Assembly (NCBI RefSeq): GCF_021404405.1
Contig: NZ_JABFTV010000005.1
Location: forward strand, 248,001 to 312,000
Source of the DNA: Billgrantia aerodenitrificans
GTDB lineage: Bacteria; Pseudomonadota; Gammaproteobacteria; Pseudomonadales; Halomonadaceae
Reading direction: 5' to 3'
DNA length: 64,000 nucleotides
Shown here: positions 1 to 7,279 of the stretch, one piece after another
How positions within the stretch are numbered: position 1 is the stretch's first letter
How the letters are laid out: each line of letters starts with the position of its first letter
Program-made: the position numbers and the translations under genes
The notes under the pieces: generated by a model
What the model was told of the DNA's origin: nothing
Seen by the model: only the letters and a program-made list of their open reading frames with translations
The model's database searches: none

Positions 1-611
1 CGACGCTGGGCCACCTCGGCTACCGCCCCGTGCATCGCTATGCCATGGCCGACCGCGGTCTGCTGGTGTGTCTGCTGGCACCGCCGGAAGATGGCACCTG
101 GCTGGTGCTTGCGGAGCTCCAGCTCGGCACGCTGTCGCGGGAGCCGCGGGAAAAGCTGACCGAGCTGGTGAGTCGCACCCATCCTCAGGACACCCGTGGC
201 AAGAACCTGCTGTGCCGCGGGCGTCCCTGGGCCATGCCCAGCTGGAGTGATTACCTCACGCTCCATGACGCCCACCCGCTGGCAGCATGGATTGCCGTCA
301 TGGGGCCCAGCGTGCATCACGCCGGTTTCGACTGCGAACGACTGGGCAACCGCTTCGAGCTGCTCGACGATGCCCTCGCGGCTGCCGGACTCGAAGGCAG
401 CGAAGAGCGCCAGCACGGCATCTTCCCCGTATCGCCACTGCTCGAGTACCGCTTCTACCCGACCTGTTCGCAGCGCCTGGCCTTCGCCGAAGGGGACGAA
501 CACCGTATCTGCCTGGGCGGCCTCGCCCTGATGCAGAAGCGCCTGAGCAGCGACCACGAGCGTGCCGTGGAACTCCTGCTGCCCCACCACACACGTTGCG
601 AGATCACCTGA
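1..611 (+). CDS. Protein of unknown function, 5' end cut by the window
   Basis: The reading frame is open from the window edge to a TGA at 609-611, giving about 202 visible residues. The real start is probably outside the window; a GTG at 30 is in frame, but the frame upstream of it is open and reads as ordinary protein. I do not recognise the family. The visible part has no membrane segment. It contains a His/Cys-bearing stretch (VHHAGFDCERLGNRFELL) and a Cys-containing segment near the C-terminus (FYPTCSQRLAF). The gene stands alone before a 225-base gap that holds a DnaA-box palindrome and the scoB terminator. Confidence 0.6.
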   Translation, partial: TLGHLGYRPVHRYAMADRGLLVCLLAPPEDGTWLVLAELQLGTLSREPREKLTELVSRTHPQDTRGKNLLCRGRPWAMPSWSDYLTLHDAHPLAAWIAVMGPSVHHAGFDCERLGNRFELLDDALAAAGLEGSEERQHGIFPVSPLLEYRFYPTCSQRLAFAEGDEHRICLGGLALMQKRLSSDHERAVELLLPHHTRCEIT

Positions 612-623
612 GGGCCGCCCGCG

Positions 624-646
624 TTATCCACAGAAATTGTGGATAA
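624..646. promoter_or_regulatory. Palindromic pair of perfect DnaA boxes
   Basis: TTATCCACA at 624-632 and its exact reverse complement TGTGGATAA at 638-646 are separated by 5 bases. Each matches the 9-base DnaA box consensus. The palindrome lies just after the stop of the first gene. The sequence shows the boxes; whether DnaA binds here, or the palindrome simply forms a hairpin in the mRNA, is not known. Confidence 0.5.
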
Positions 647-738
647 CGCTGTGCAAGACAGTGTGACAAGCAGCTACATTCCGATAGCGGCGCGCTTCGC
701 TCAGGCTGGTCATAAATTCATCACCCCCCAGTAATGGA

Positions 739-771
739 AAGGCCCGAGCTCTGAATGAGGGCTCGGGCCTT
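739..771 (-). terminator. Hairpin terminator after scoB
   Basis: An 11-base perfect stem (739-749 with 761-771, AAGGCCCGAGC arms) with an 11-base loop lies about 65 bases past the scoB stop. The tail on the minus strand is only weakly T-rich, and the stem may also serve the plus-strand gene on the left. Confidence 0.6.
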
Positions 772-836
772 GGTGCCTCAGCCGGACCGACCGGCATCGC
801 CGATCGGCTCGTGTACGTTGCTGGGCCGCTGGCGCG

Positions 837-1496
837 TCAGTCGAAGGTCATTTCCGGCACGTGGTCAGGCACGATCAGCTTGCCAGCGGTCTTCTCGACG
901 ATCTCTTCCACGCTCACTCCCGGGGCGCGCTCCTTGAGGACGAAGGCGCCGTTCTCGATCTCCAGGTAAGCGAGGTCGGTGAGCACGCGGTTGATGCAAC
1001 CGGCGCCTGTCAGCGGCAGCGTGCACTTCTCGAGCAGCTTGGATTCGCCGTGCTTGGAGGCATGGGTCATGGTGCAGATGATGTTCTCGGCACCTGCCAC
1101 CAGATCCATGGCGCCGCCCATGCCCTTGATCAGCTTGCCGGGCACCATCCACGAGGCGATGTTGCCCTCCTGATCCACCTCGAAGGCGCCGAGCACGGTC
1201 AGGTCGACATGGCCGCCACGGATCATGGCAAAAGATTCTGCGGAGTTGAAGATGGCCGCACCAGGGCGGGCCGTCACGGTCTGCTTACCGGCATTGATCA
1301 TGTCCGGATCGACCTCGTCCTCGGTGGGGAAGCGCCCCATGCCGAGCAGGCCGTTTTCCGATTGCAGCATCACGTCGATGCCGTCCGGTACGTAATTGGC
1401 CACCAGCGTGGGAATACCGATACCCAGGTTGACGTAGAAACCGTCTTTGAGCTCTTGTGCCACGCGCTGTGCCATCTGTTCGCGAGTCAGTGCCAT
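837..1496 (-). CDS. scoB: 3-oxoacid CoA-transferase, subunit B
   Basis: Beta subunit of succinyl-CoA:3-ketoacid CoA-transferase, which moves CoA from succinyl-CoA to acetoacetate and so allows ketone bodies and acetoacetate-yielding substrates to enter central metabolism. The 219-residue length is normal for a separate B subunit. The family's active-site glutamate is present in the motif SENGLLGMG (Glu47), and the N-terminal NLGIGIPTLVANY segment is typical. It lies 75 bases after scoA on the same strand, so the two are almost certainly one operon. A hairpin terminator follows at 739-771. An acetate- or butyrate-specific relative cannot be ruled out from sequence alone. Confidence 0.93.
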   Translation of the reverse strand: MALTREQMAQRVAQELKDGFYVNLGIGIPTLVANYVPDGIDVMLQSENGLLGMGRFPTEDEVDPDMINAGKQTVTARPGAAIFNSAESFAMIRGGHVDLTVLGAFEVDQEGNIASWMVPGKLIKGMGGAMDLVAGAENIICTMTHASKHGESKLLEKCTLPLTGAGCINRVLTDLAYLEIENGAFVLKERAPGVSVEEIVEKTAGKLIVPDHVPEMTFD

Positions 1497-1571
1497 CTTG
1501 TTTGCCTCTTGTGTTCGGTGGAGAAGCGATACGTTCGATGCCGGTTACTGTCGGCTGCTGCGGTGGCGGGC

Positions 1572-2273
1572 TCAGCCCTCGCGCACCGTGCGCTTCTCGA
1601 TACGCTTCTCGAAAGTGCCCTGGATGATGCGGTCGACGTAGATACCCGGCGTATGGATCTGGTCGGGGCGCAGCTCACCCGGCTCGACGATCTCCTCGAC
1701 CTCCACCACGGTGATCTTGCCGCAGGTAGCGGCCAGCGGGTTGAAGTTCTGCGCCGTATCGCGATACACCACGTTGCCGTAGCGGTCGGCCTTCCAGCCT
1801 TTGACGATGGCGAAATCGGCGTGGAACGCCTCCTCGAGGATGTAATGGCGACCGTTGAACTCGCGCACCTCCTTGCCCTCACCGATCGGCGTGCCGTAGC
1901 CGGTTGCCGTGTAGAAGGCAGGAATCCCGGCGCCGCCGGCGCGCATCTTCTCGGCCAGGGTGCCCTGGGGGGTCAGGATCACTTCGATCTCTTCGTTGAG
2001 CATCTGCTGCTCGAACAGGGCATTCTCGCCGACGTAGGAGGCGTAGAAGCGCTTGATCTGCTTGTCTTCCAGCAGCAGGCCCAGGCCGAAGCCGTCGACG
2101 CCGCAGTTGTTGGAGATGACGGTGAGATCCTTGACGCCGCGACGCTTGACCTCGGCAATCAGGTTTTCCGGGATCCCGCACAGGCCGAAGCCGCCGGCAA
2201 CCACGGTCATGCCGCTTTCGATGCCGTCCATCGCTTCTTCGTAGGAATACACGCGCTTGTCGAAACCTGACAT
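1572..2273 (-). CDS. scoA: 3-oxoacid CoA-transferase, subunit A
   Basis: Alpha subunit of the same CoA-transferase, 233 residues. The start chosen is the ATG at 2273, giving [10 protein letters not shown], with GAGG about 8 bases upstream; the frame is open further upstream but that stretch is AT-rich promoter DNA. The CoA-binding glycine-rich motif [13 protein letters not shown] is at residues 27-39. The gene is transcribed away from a LysR gene across a 130-base AT-rich gap, which suggests control by that regulator. scoB follows, completing the heteromeric enzyme. Confidence 0.93.
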   Translation of the reverse strand: MSGFDKRVYSYEEAMDGIESGMTVVAGGFGLCGIPENLIAEVKRRGVKDLTVISNNCGVDGFGLGLLLEDKQIKRFYASYVGENALFEQQMLNEEIEVILTPQGTLAEKMRAGGAGIPAFYTATGYGTPIGEGKEVREFNGRHYILEEAFHADFAIVKGWKADRYGNVVYRDTAQNFNPLAATCGKITVVEVEEIVEPGELRPDQIHTPGIYVDRIIQGTFEKRIEKRTVREG

Positions 2274-2403
2274 CGCAAAGCCTCGTCTTGTTGTGAAGTG
2301 GTGAAATGAAAGTACCTGACCAGTGTTGACCCCGCCAATATATTTGTTAAGTTTGTTTTTTTTATCAATTGATATGTATAGCTTATAAAATAGGCAGCAC
2401 GAC
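2274..2403. promoter_or_regulatory. Divergent promoter region between scoAB and a LysR gene
   Basis: This 130-base gap is clearly richer in A and T than the flanking genes. It holds a perfect palindrome ATCAATTGAT at 2364-2373 and a TATAAA-like element at 2385-2390. Such a layout suits a LysR-type regulator that binds between itself and its target operon. Exact promoter positions are guesses. Confidence 0.5.
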
Positions 2404-3300
2404 ATGACCATCAAACAGCTGCGCGCCTTCCTGGCCGTGGCCCAGACGCTCAGTTTCACTCAGGCCTGCGAGCGACTCCACCTGTCACAGCCGGCATTGA
2501 GCCTGGCCATCAAGGGGCTCGAGGAGACCCTGGGCGGTCCGCTGCTGATTCGCAGCACGCGCAGCGTAAGGCTGACCCCCGAAGGCGAGACCCTGCTGCC
2601 TCTGGCCAAGCGCCTGCTGGCCGACTGGGACAACGCCGAGGAGCTGCTGCGCCAGCGTTTCACGCTGCAACTCGGGCGGGTGGCACTGGCCGCCATGCCT
2701 TCCATCGCCTGCAATCGGCTACCGCGGGCATTGCGCCGCTTCCGGCTGCGCTTCCCCCGGGTCAACGTGACCGTGCATGACGTGATCAACGAGCAGGTGA
2801 TCGACATGGTGCGCCAACGCCAGGTCGAGCTCGGCATCGCCTTCGAGCCCGAGACTCGCGAAGGCATCGACTTCCTGCCGCTGTTCGACGACACCTTCGT
2901 CGCCGTGCTGCCGCCCGATTCGCCCCTGGCAGAAGCCGAGTCGGTCGACTGGAAGGCACTGCTGGCCCATGACTTCATCACCCTGCAACGCCCTTCCATG
3001 GTGCGCATCCTGCTGGAGCAGGCGCTGGCCAGACAGCAGTCCGAACTGCCGGCGGCGTTCGAGAGCCATCAACTGGCCACGGTGGGTCGCATGGTGGCAA
3101 GCGGACTCGGCGTCAGCGCCGTGCCCTCGCTGTGCCGCGAACAGATGCATGAGCTCGGCGCACGCTGCGTGCCGCTGTTCGAGCCGCAGATCCGGCGCAC
3201 CGTGGGTATCGTACTGGGCGCCGGACAGGAGCTCTCCACCGCCGCACGGGCGCTGCATGAAGTGCTGCAGACGACGCTGTGCGAGTCGCCCCCCACATAA
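2404..3300 (+). CDS. LysR-family transcriptional regulator, probably of scoAB
   Basis: A 298-residue LysR-type regulator. The N-terminal winged helix-turn-helix covers about residues 1-60 ([18 protein letters not shown], with [14 protein letters not shown] as recognition helix). It is followed by a substrate-binding domain that senses a co-inducer. The ATG at 2404 has no strong ribosome binding site, but it fits the family N-terminus exactly. The gene is divergent from scoAB, the classic position for a LysR regulator of a catabolic operon, so acetoacetate or a related metabolite is a reasonable guess for the effector. That link is inference from position only. Confidence 0.88.
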   Translation: MTIKQLRAFLAVAQTLSFTQACERLHLSQPALSLAIKGLEETLGGPLLIRSTRSVRLTPEGETLLPLAKRLLADWDNAEELLRQRFTLQLGRVALAAMPSIACNRLPRALRRFRLRFPRVNVTVHDVINEQVIDMVRQRQVELGIAFEPETREGIDFLPLFDDTFVAVLPPDSPLAEAESVDWKALLAHDFITLQRPSMVRILLEQALARQQSELPAAFESHQLATVGRMVASGLGVSAVPSLCREQMHELGARCVPLFEPQIRRTVGIVLGAGQELSTAARALHEVLQTTLCESPPT

Positions 3301-3358
3301 TGTATGGCTGGGCAGCATCGGCACGATCCATTAGCATGTGCGCCTAACCGTCACACAA

Positions 3359-3419
3359 GGGAAGCGCTGAACAAATCGCCGAGCGATTCGCTCGCGCAGT
3401 CATTTGTGCAATGCTTCCC
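3359..3419. repeat. Short inverted-repeat element, deleted copy of the element at 9193-9356
   Basis: These 61 bases match both ends of the longer element at 9193-9356, with the centre missing. The left end reads GGGAAGCGCTGAACAAATCG and the right end is its imperfect reverse complement, ending in GCTTCCC, so the whole can fold into one long hairpin. The motif AATCGNCGAGCGA seen in all three elements of the window is present at 3373-3385. It sits just upstream of the acyltransferase gene. Confidence 0.7.
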
Positions 3420-3437
3420 AAGGTCAAGGAGTCAGGT

Positions 3438-4307
3438 ATGGCGCCCCTCAAAGGGCCAATCAGCGTACTGCTGCTGGTGATCACCACCCTGTTCTGGTCG
3501 ATTCCCCTGATTCTGTTGACCCTGCTCAAGCTGATCACCCCGACTCGTCCGCTGCGCCTGATCGTGCTACGCGGTTTGAATGGCGTGGCGCTGAACTGGA
3601 TCGGCTGCAACCTGTGGTGGATGCGCCACTGGCTGAAACCGCTGCTCGATGCGACGCTACCCGAGGGGTTGTCGCCCGGGCAGCGCTGGCTGGTGATCTC
3701 CAACCACCGCAGCTGGACCGACATCTTCATGCTGTTGATGGTGCTGCACCGGCGTATTCCCATGCCGCGCTTCTTCCTCAAGCAGCAGCTCATCTGGATT
3801 CCCATCGTCGGCCTTGCCTGGTGGGCGCTCGAATACCCTTTCATGCGCCGCTACAGTCGCGAGCAGATCGCGCGTCGCCCCCAGCTCGCCGACATCGACC
3901 GCAAGGCCACCGAGCTGATGTGCGAGCGGGCCCGAGAGATGCCACTGGCGATCTTCAACTTCGTTGAAGGCACACGATTTACCCCGGCCAAGCGCGACGC
4001 GCAAAATAGCCCATTCCGCCACCTGCTCCGGCCCAAGGCCGGTGGTGTCGCCCAGGTGCTGAGCCACCTGGGCGAACAGCTCGACGGTATCCTCGACGTC
4101 ACGCTGCACTACGAGAATCCCCAGCCGACCTTCTGGGGCTTCCTGTGCGGCCGCGAAGGCCGGATTACGCTCGATGCCCGACGTCTCGACGTCCCCGAAT
4201 GGATGCTCGACAGCCGTTACCATGACGACCCGCACTACAAGGAACGCTTCCATACATGGCTGAACGCCCTGTGGCAGGAAAAAGACCAGGCGCTCGACTC
4301 GCGCTGA
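3438..4307 (+). CDS. PlsC/YihG-like lysophospholipid acyltransferase
   Basis: A 289-residue membrane acyltransferase of the 1-acyl-glycerol-3-phosphate acyltransferase superfamily. These enzymes transfer fatty acyl groups to lysophospholipids at the inner membrane. An N-terminal hydrophobic segment (ISVLLLVITTLFWSIPLILL) precedes the HX4D catalytic motif NHRSWTD and the substrate-binding motif FVEGTRFT. The start at 3438 is preferred because AAGGAG lies 7 bases upstream; an in-frame ATG at 3411 falls inside the repeat element. The C-terminal extension after the acyltransferase core resembles YihG-type members. The last 52 bases overlap the next gene. Confidence 0.85.
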   Translation: MAPLKGPISVLLLVITTLFWSIPLILLTLLKLITPTRPLRLIVLRGLNGVALNWIGCNLWWMRHWLKPLLDATLPEGLSPGQRWLVISNHRSWTDIFMLLMVLHRRIPMPRFFLKQQLIWIPIVGLAWWALEYPFMRRYSREQIARRPQLADIDRKATELMCERAREMPLAIFNFVEGTRFTPAKRDAQNSPFRHLLRPKAGGVAQVLSHLGEQLDGILDVTLHYENPQPTFWGFLCGREGRITLDARRLDVPEWMLDSRYHDDPHYKERFHTWLNALWQEKDQALDSR

Positions 4308-5221
4308 CACTGCTCTGCACTCTGTCATTGCTCCTGGCCGGCTGCGCCTCGCCCGGCGGCAGCGTTCAGCGCAGCAGCGACCCCCAACGCAGCGACGCAC
4401 CAGGCATCTCTGGCGGTTGGGTCGTGGTTCAGCGCGGCGATACCTTGGGCAGCATTGCGGCACGCGCCGACGTGCCCTTGGCCCGTCTGCAACGCTTCAA
4501 TCCCGACGTCAATCCCAACCGTCTGGCGGTGGGTCAGCGTCTGCTGATCCCCACCCAGCAGGAGCGCGCGCCCTCGGGGGGCCCCTATCGTTACCAGATT
4601 CGTCCCGGCGACACCTATTCGGCCGTGGCCCGACGCTTCGGCACCACGCCGGCACGTATCCAGTCCGCCAACCCCGGGGTGGAGCCGACGCGGCTGCGGG
4701 TAGGCCAGGTCATCCAGGTACCGCTGCGCGGCGGCGCCGCGGCTACAGCGAGCTCGTCGGGTGCGGCGGCCAGCCGTCCGAGCAGTGCCAGCGCCCCGGC
4801 GCCGACTTCCACACCACCGCCACCCGCTACCGGCAACATTCCCTCTTCGGCGCGCAACTGGCCCTGGCCGCTGGATGACTATCGCATCGTGCGCGCCTAC
4901 GGCGCCGACAATCACGGCACCCTGCAGCCGATGCTGTTGGCCACGAACCGCGGCGCGCAGGCCAAGGCAGTGGCGGACGGCGACGTACGCTTCGCCGGCA
5001 GCATGCGCCAGCTCGGCCGCGTGGTGATCGTGCACCACGCCGACAACCTGCAGAGCGTCTATGCCCTGTGCGACAACGTGCTGGTAGCAGACGGCGCTCG
5101 CGTCACGCGGGGCACACCGCTGTGCGATGTCGGTTTCAGCAATGCCACGGAGCGTTTCGACCTGCTGTTCGACATGCGCCTCGGCGGCAAGCCCATCGAC
5201 CCCCGTCGGGTACTGCGCTAG
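4256..5221 (+). CDS. LysM and degenerate M23-domain lipoprotein (NlpD/EnvC-like)
   Basis: A 321-residue predicted envelope lipoprotein. The N-terminus has a signal peptide ending in a lipobox (LSLLLAGC). Two LysM peptidoglycan-binding domains follow (WVVVQRGDTLGSIAARADVP and YRYQIRPGDTYSAVARRFG), then a Pro/Ser/Ala-rich linker and a C-terminal M23/LytM-like domain. The metal-binding His residues of active M23 peptidases appear to be missing: the usual HFE-type motif reads LLFDMRLGGKPIDP. Proteins of this type activate amidases rather than cutting peptidoglycan themselves, as known for NlpD and EnvC. The start overlaps the acyltransferase gene by 52 bases, and AAGGAA lies upstream inside that gene. 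Confidence 0.85.
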   Translation: MAERPVAGKRPGARLALTLLCTLSLLLAGCASPGGSVQRSSDPQRSDAPGISGGWVVVQRGDTLGSIAARADVPLARLQRFNPDVNPNRLAVGQRLLIPTQQERAPSGGPYRYQIRPGDTYSAVARRFGTTPARIQSANPGVEPTRLRVGQVIQVPLRGGAAATASSSGAAASRPSSASAPAPTSTPPPPATGNIPSSARNWPWPLDDYRIVRAYGADNHGTLQPMLLATNRGAQAKAVADGDVRFAGSMRQLGRVVIVHHADNLQSVYALCDNVLVADGARVTRGTPLCDVGFSNATERFDLLFDMRLGGKPIDPRRVLR

Positions 5222-5235
5222 GAGAGCCAGGAGAG

Positions 5236-5877
5236 ATGACGACGGCGGAATGGCAACGGCTCACGGCATCACCCGCCCTGTACCGTTGCCAGGGTGTACT
5301 CGGCGAATCCGAAGCCGACCGGGCGCTCGCGACACTGGACAGCGAGCTGGCCTGGCAGCGTCCTGCCTTGAAGCTGTACGGTCGCGAACATCCGATACCG
5401 CGCAGCCAGGTATGGATGGGCGATGGCGAAGCCCGCTATCGCTATTCCGGGCGAGATTTCCAGCCCGAACCCTGGCACCCCAGGGTAGCGGCGCTACGCG
5501 ACAGGGTCGCCACTCTGCTGGAGGAACTGGGATTGAGGGTACGCTTCAACAGCGTACTGTTGAACCGCTATGAGGATGGTCATGAGCGCATGGGCTGGCA
5601 CAGCGACGCCGAGCCGGAGTTGGGGCGCCAGCCCGTCATCGCCGCCCTCTCGCTGGGCGCCGAGAGGCCGCTGCGCTTTCGCTGGAAGCGGGGTGAAGGC
5701 GAGCCATTCAACGTCTGGCTGCCCCACGACAGCCTGCTGGTCATGGGGCCCGGCTGTCAGAGTCACCTGCAGCATGCGCTGTTGCCCCGGCGCATTCCCG
5801 GGCTGCGCATCAGCCTGACCTTCCGCCAGATCCTGGCACCGGCCGGAGACGCTTCAACAGACGATCAGCGCGCCTGA
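5236..5877 (+). CDS. AlkB-like 2-oxoglutarate/Fe(II) dioxygenase
   Basis: A 213-residue member of the AlkB family, related to the ALKBH2/3 type, expected to repair alkylated bases by oxidative demethylation. The iron ligands are visible: His122 and Asp124 in WHSDAE, and probably His180 in LQHALLP. The 2-oxoglutarate-binding arginines fit RISLTFR (191-197). The start ATG at 5236 follows AGGAG at a good distance, 14 bases after the stop of the preceding gene, so co-transcription is likely. The last 13 bases overlap the 3' end of the convergent ligase-like gene. Confidence 0.9.
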   Translation: MTTAEWQRLTASPALYRCQGVLGESEADRALATLDSELAWQRPALKLYGREHPIPRSQVWMGDGEARYRYSGRDFQPEPWHPRVAALRDRVATLLEELGLRVRFNSVLLNRYEDGHERMGWHSDAEPELGRQPVIAALSLGAERPLRFRWKRGEGEPFNVWLPHDSLLVMGPGCQSHLQHALLPRRIPGLRISLTFRQILAPAGDASTDDQRA

Positions 5878-7139
5878 CGGTAAAGCCCCCATAGCGTGGC
5901 AATCAACAGGGCGTAGATCAGGCTTCCAGCAGGGTATGCCAGAAAGCAGTAGGTCAAACCGAAATCGATGAACGCCACCGGCACCAGCGTGCCCGCCACG
6001 GCCAGGGCGCGGCGCTCCCCCGAGCCGGCCCCCACCCCACGGGCGAACAGCCACAGGGGAGCGAAATAGAGGCCCAGCAAGGCAATGAGCCCGGGCACAC
6101 CGCGCTTGACCCAGGCATCCAGCACCTCGTTGTGGGCGTGCCAGTGGCGCGCCAGCGAGGGATGCTGCATCCCTTCGGCGCCCCGCTCCCACATGGCGAT
6201 CTGGTAGCCGCTGGAACCCCAGCCCAACAGCGGCCGCTCCAGGATCAATTGCGACGAACCCCGCCACATTTCCAGCCTGGCGCTGACCGAGTTCATGTCG
6301 TCATCGCCCGCCACATAGTGGCGCAGACTGGTGACGGCATTGTCGACCCGCGAGGCGACACCGGTCTGCGGCATCACGTAGAGACTGCCCAGCAGGGTCA
6401 CCAGCGCCGCCATCAACGTCATGCGCCAGCTCAGCGGGAGGCGCCGGCCATGTCCACGATAGAGCACCCAGATGGCCAACGGCAGACCGATCCAACCGCC
6501 ACGGGAACCGGACAGGGCCGAGGTGATCAACCCCGCCAGGCCGCCGGCAATCAGCAACAGCGACCAGGGCCAGCGCTCGCGGCGGGCAAATGACCAGCTC
6601 AGCCCCGCCAGACACAGCAACCCCATCAACAAGCCCAGGTTGCCGAACAGAATGGCATGCAACGGCTCATGCCCGTCGGCCCGGGAGGTACGCTCGATGA
6701 TGCGCTGCCACGCCGCCCAGCTCCCGGCTGCCAAACTGCCCAGCGCCAGACCGCCCCACAGCCAGGTGGCTGCCACCCGTACCCGGGAGAAGGCCACCAG
6801 CACGATCAGGCCAAGCGCAAAGGGCCAGGCGTCGGCCAGCCCTTCTACGCCCTCGCCATGCACCAGCAGCATGCCGATCCAGACCAGACCCTGAGCGCTC
6901 AAGGCCAGGACCAGCAGCAGGTCCTCCCGTTGCGGGAAGGCCTCGATCTGTTTCTCGGCGGCGAGCCAGGCCGCTGCCAGCAACAGCAGCGGCACGCCGA
7001 CCAGGGTCACCCAAGGCAGCACCAGCAGCCCTGCCCCCAACAGCAGCATGGCCGCGGCACCGAGCCAGGCCTGACATTGCATTTTCGCCTGTCGCGGCAA
7101 GGTACCGGACAGCGGTCGATAGGAATCGTTTTCGATCAT
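5865..7139 (-). CDS. O-antigen ligase / Wzy-family membrane protein
   Basis: A 424-residue polytopic inner-membrane protein with about ten hydrophobic segments and one large periplasmic loop. The Wzy_C-type signature is present: SGSRGGWIGLPLAIWVLYRG, then GWGSSGYQ and WHAHNEVLDAWVKRGVPGL. Proteins of this class either ligate an O-polysaccharide to lipid A-core (WaaL), transfer it to protein (PglL), or polymerise repeat units (Wzy). A separate Wzy candidate lies at 16288-17628, so a ligase or transferase role is more likely here. It follows glmS on the same strand after a hairpin and may be expressed on its own. The ribosome binding site is weak. Confidence 0.75.
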   Translation of the reverse strand: MIENDSYRPLSGTLPRQAKMQCQAWLGAAAMLLLGAGLLVLPWVTLVGVPLLLLAAAWLAAEKQIEAFPQREDLLLVLALSAQGLVWIGMLLVHGEGVEGLADAWPFALGLIVLVAFSRVRVAATWLWGGLALGSLAAGSWAAWQRIIERTSRADGHEPLHAILFGNLGLLMGLLCLAGLSWSFARRERWPWSLLLIAGGLAGLITSALSGSRGGWIGLPLAIWVLYRGHGRRLPLSWRMTLMAALVTLLGSLYVMPQTGVASRVDNAVTSLRHYVAGDDDMNSVSARLEMWRGSSQLILERPLLGWGSSGYQIAMWERGAEGMQHPSLARHWHAHNEVLDAWVKRGVPGLIALLGLYFAPLWLFARGVGAGSGERRALAVAGTLVPVAFIDFGLTYCFLAYPAGSLIYALLIATLWGLYRQAR

Positions 7140-7174
7140 GGCAAAAGCTCGTCCGTGGATGCACTGCCGTCAGC

Positions 7175-7211
7175 GGCGCCGGGGTCAGGCCCTCCTGGCC
7201 TCCCCGGCGCC
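7175..7211 (-). terminator. Nested hairpin, probable glmS terminator
   Basis: A 10-base GC stem (GGCGCCGGGG, 7175-7184 with 7202-7211) encloses a second stem AGGCC/GGCCT (7187-7191 with 7197-7201). It lies about 70 bases after the glmS stop. There is no T-tract, so termination strength is uncertain. Confidence 0.5.
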
Positions 7212-7279
7212 GACCACCACGCCACCTCTCGGAACACGTCATCTCTCAGAATAGAGAATGGCGCACCCCATGGCGTCGT

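Noticed and set aside
861..2270. A plus-strand open frame of 469 codons opposite scoAB
   Set aside because: It is antisense to two well-supported genes and has an artefact composition.
3411..3437. An earlier ATG for the acyltransferase
   Set aside because: It lies inside the repeat element without a ribosome binding site, while the ATG at 3438 has AAGGAG at the right distance.
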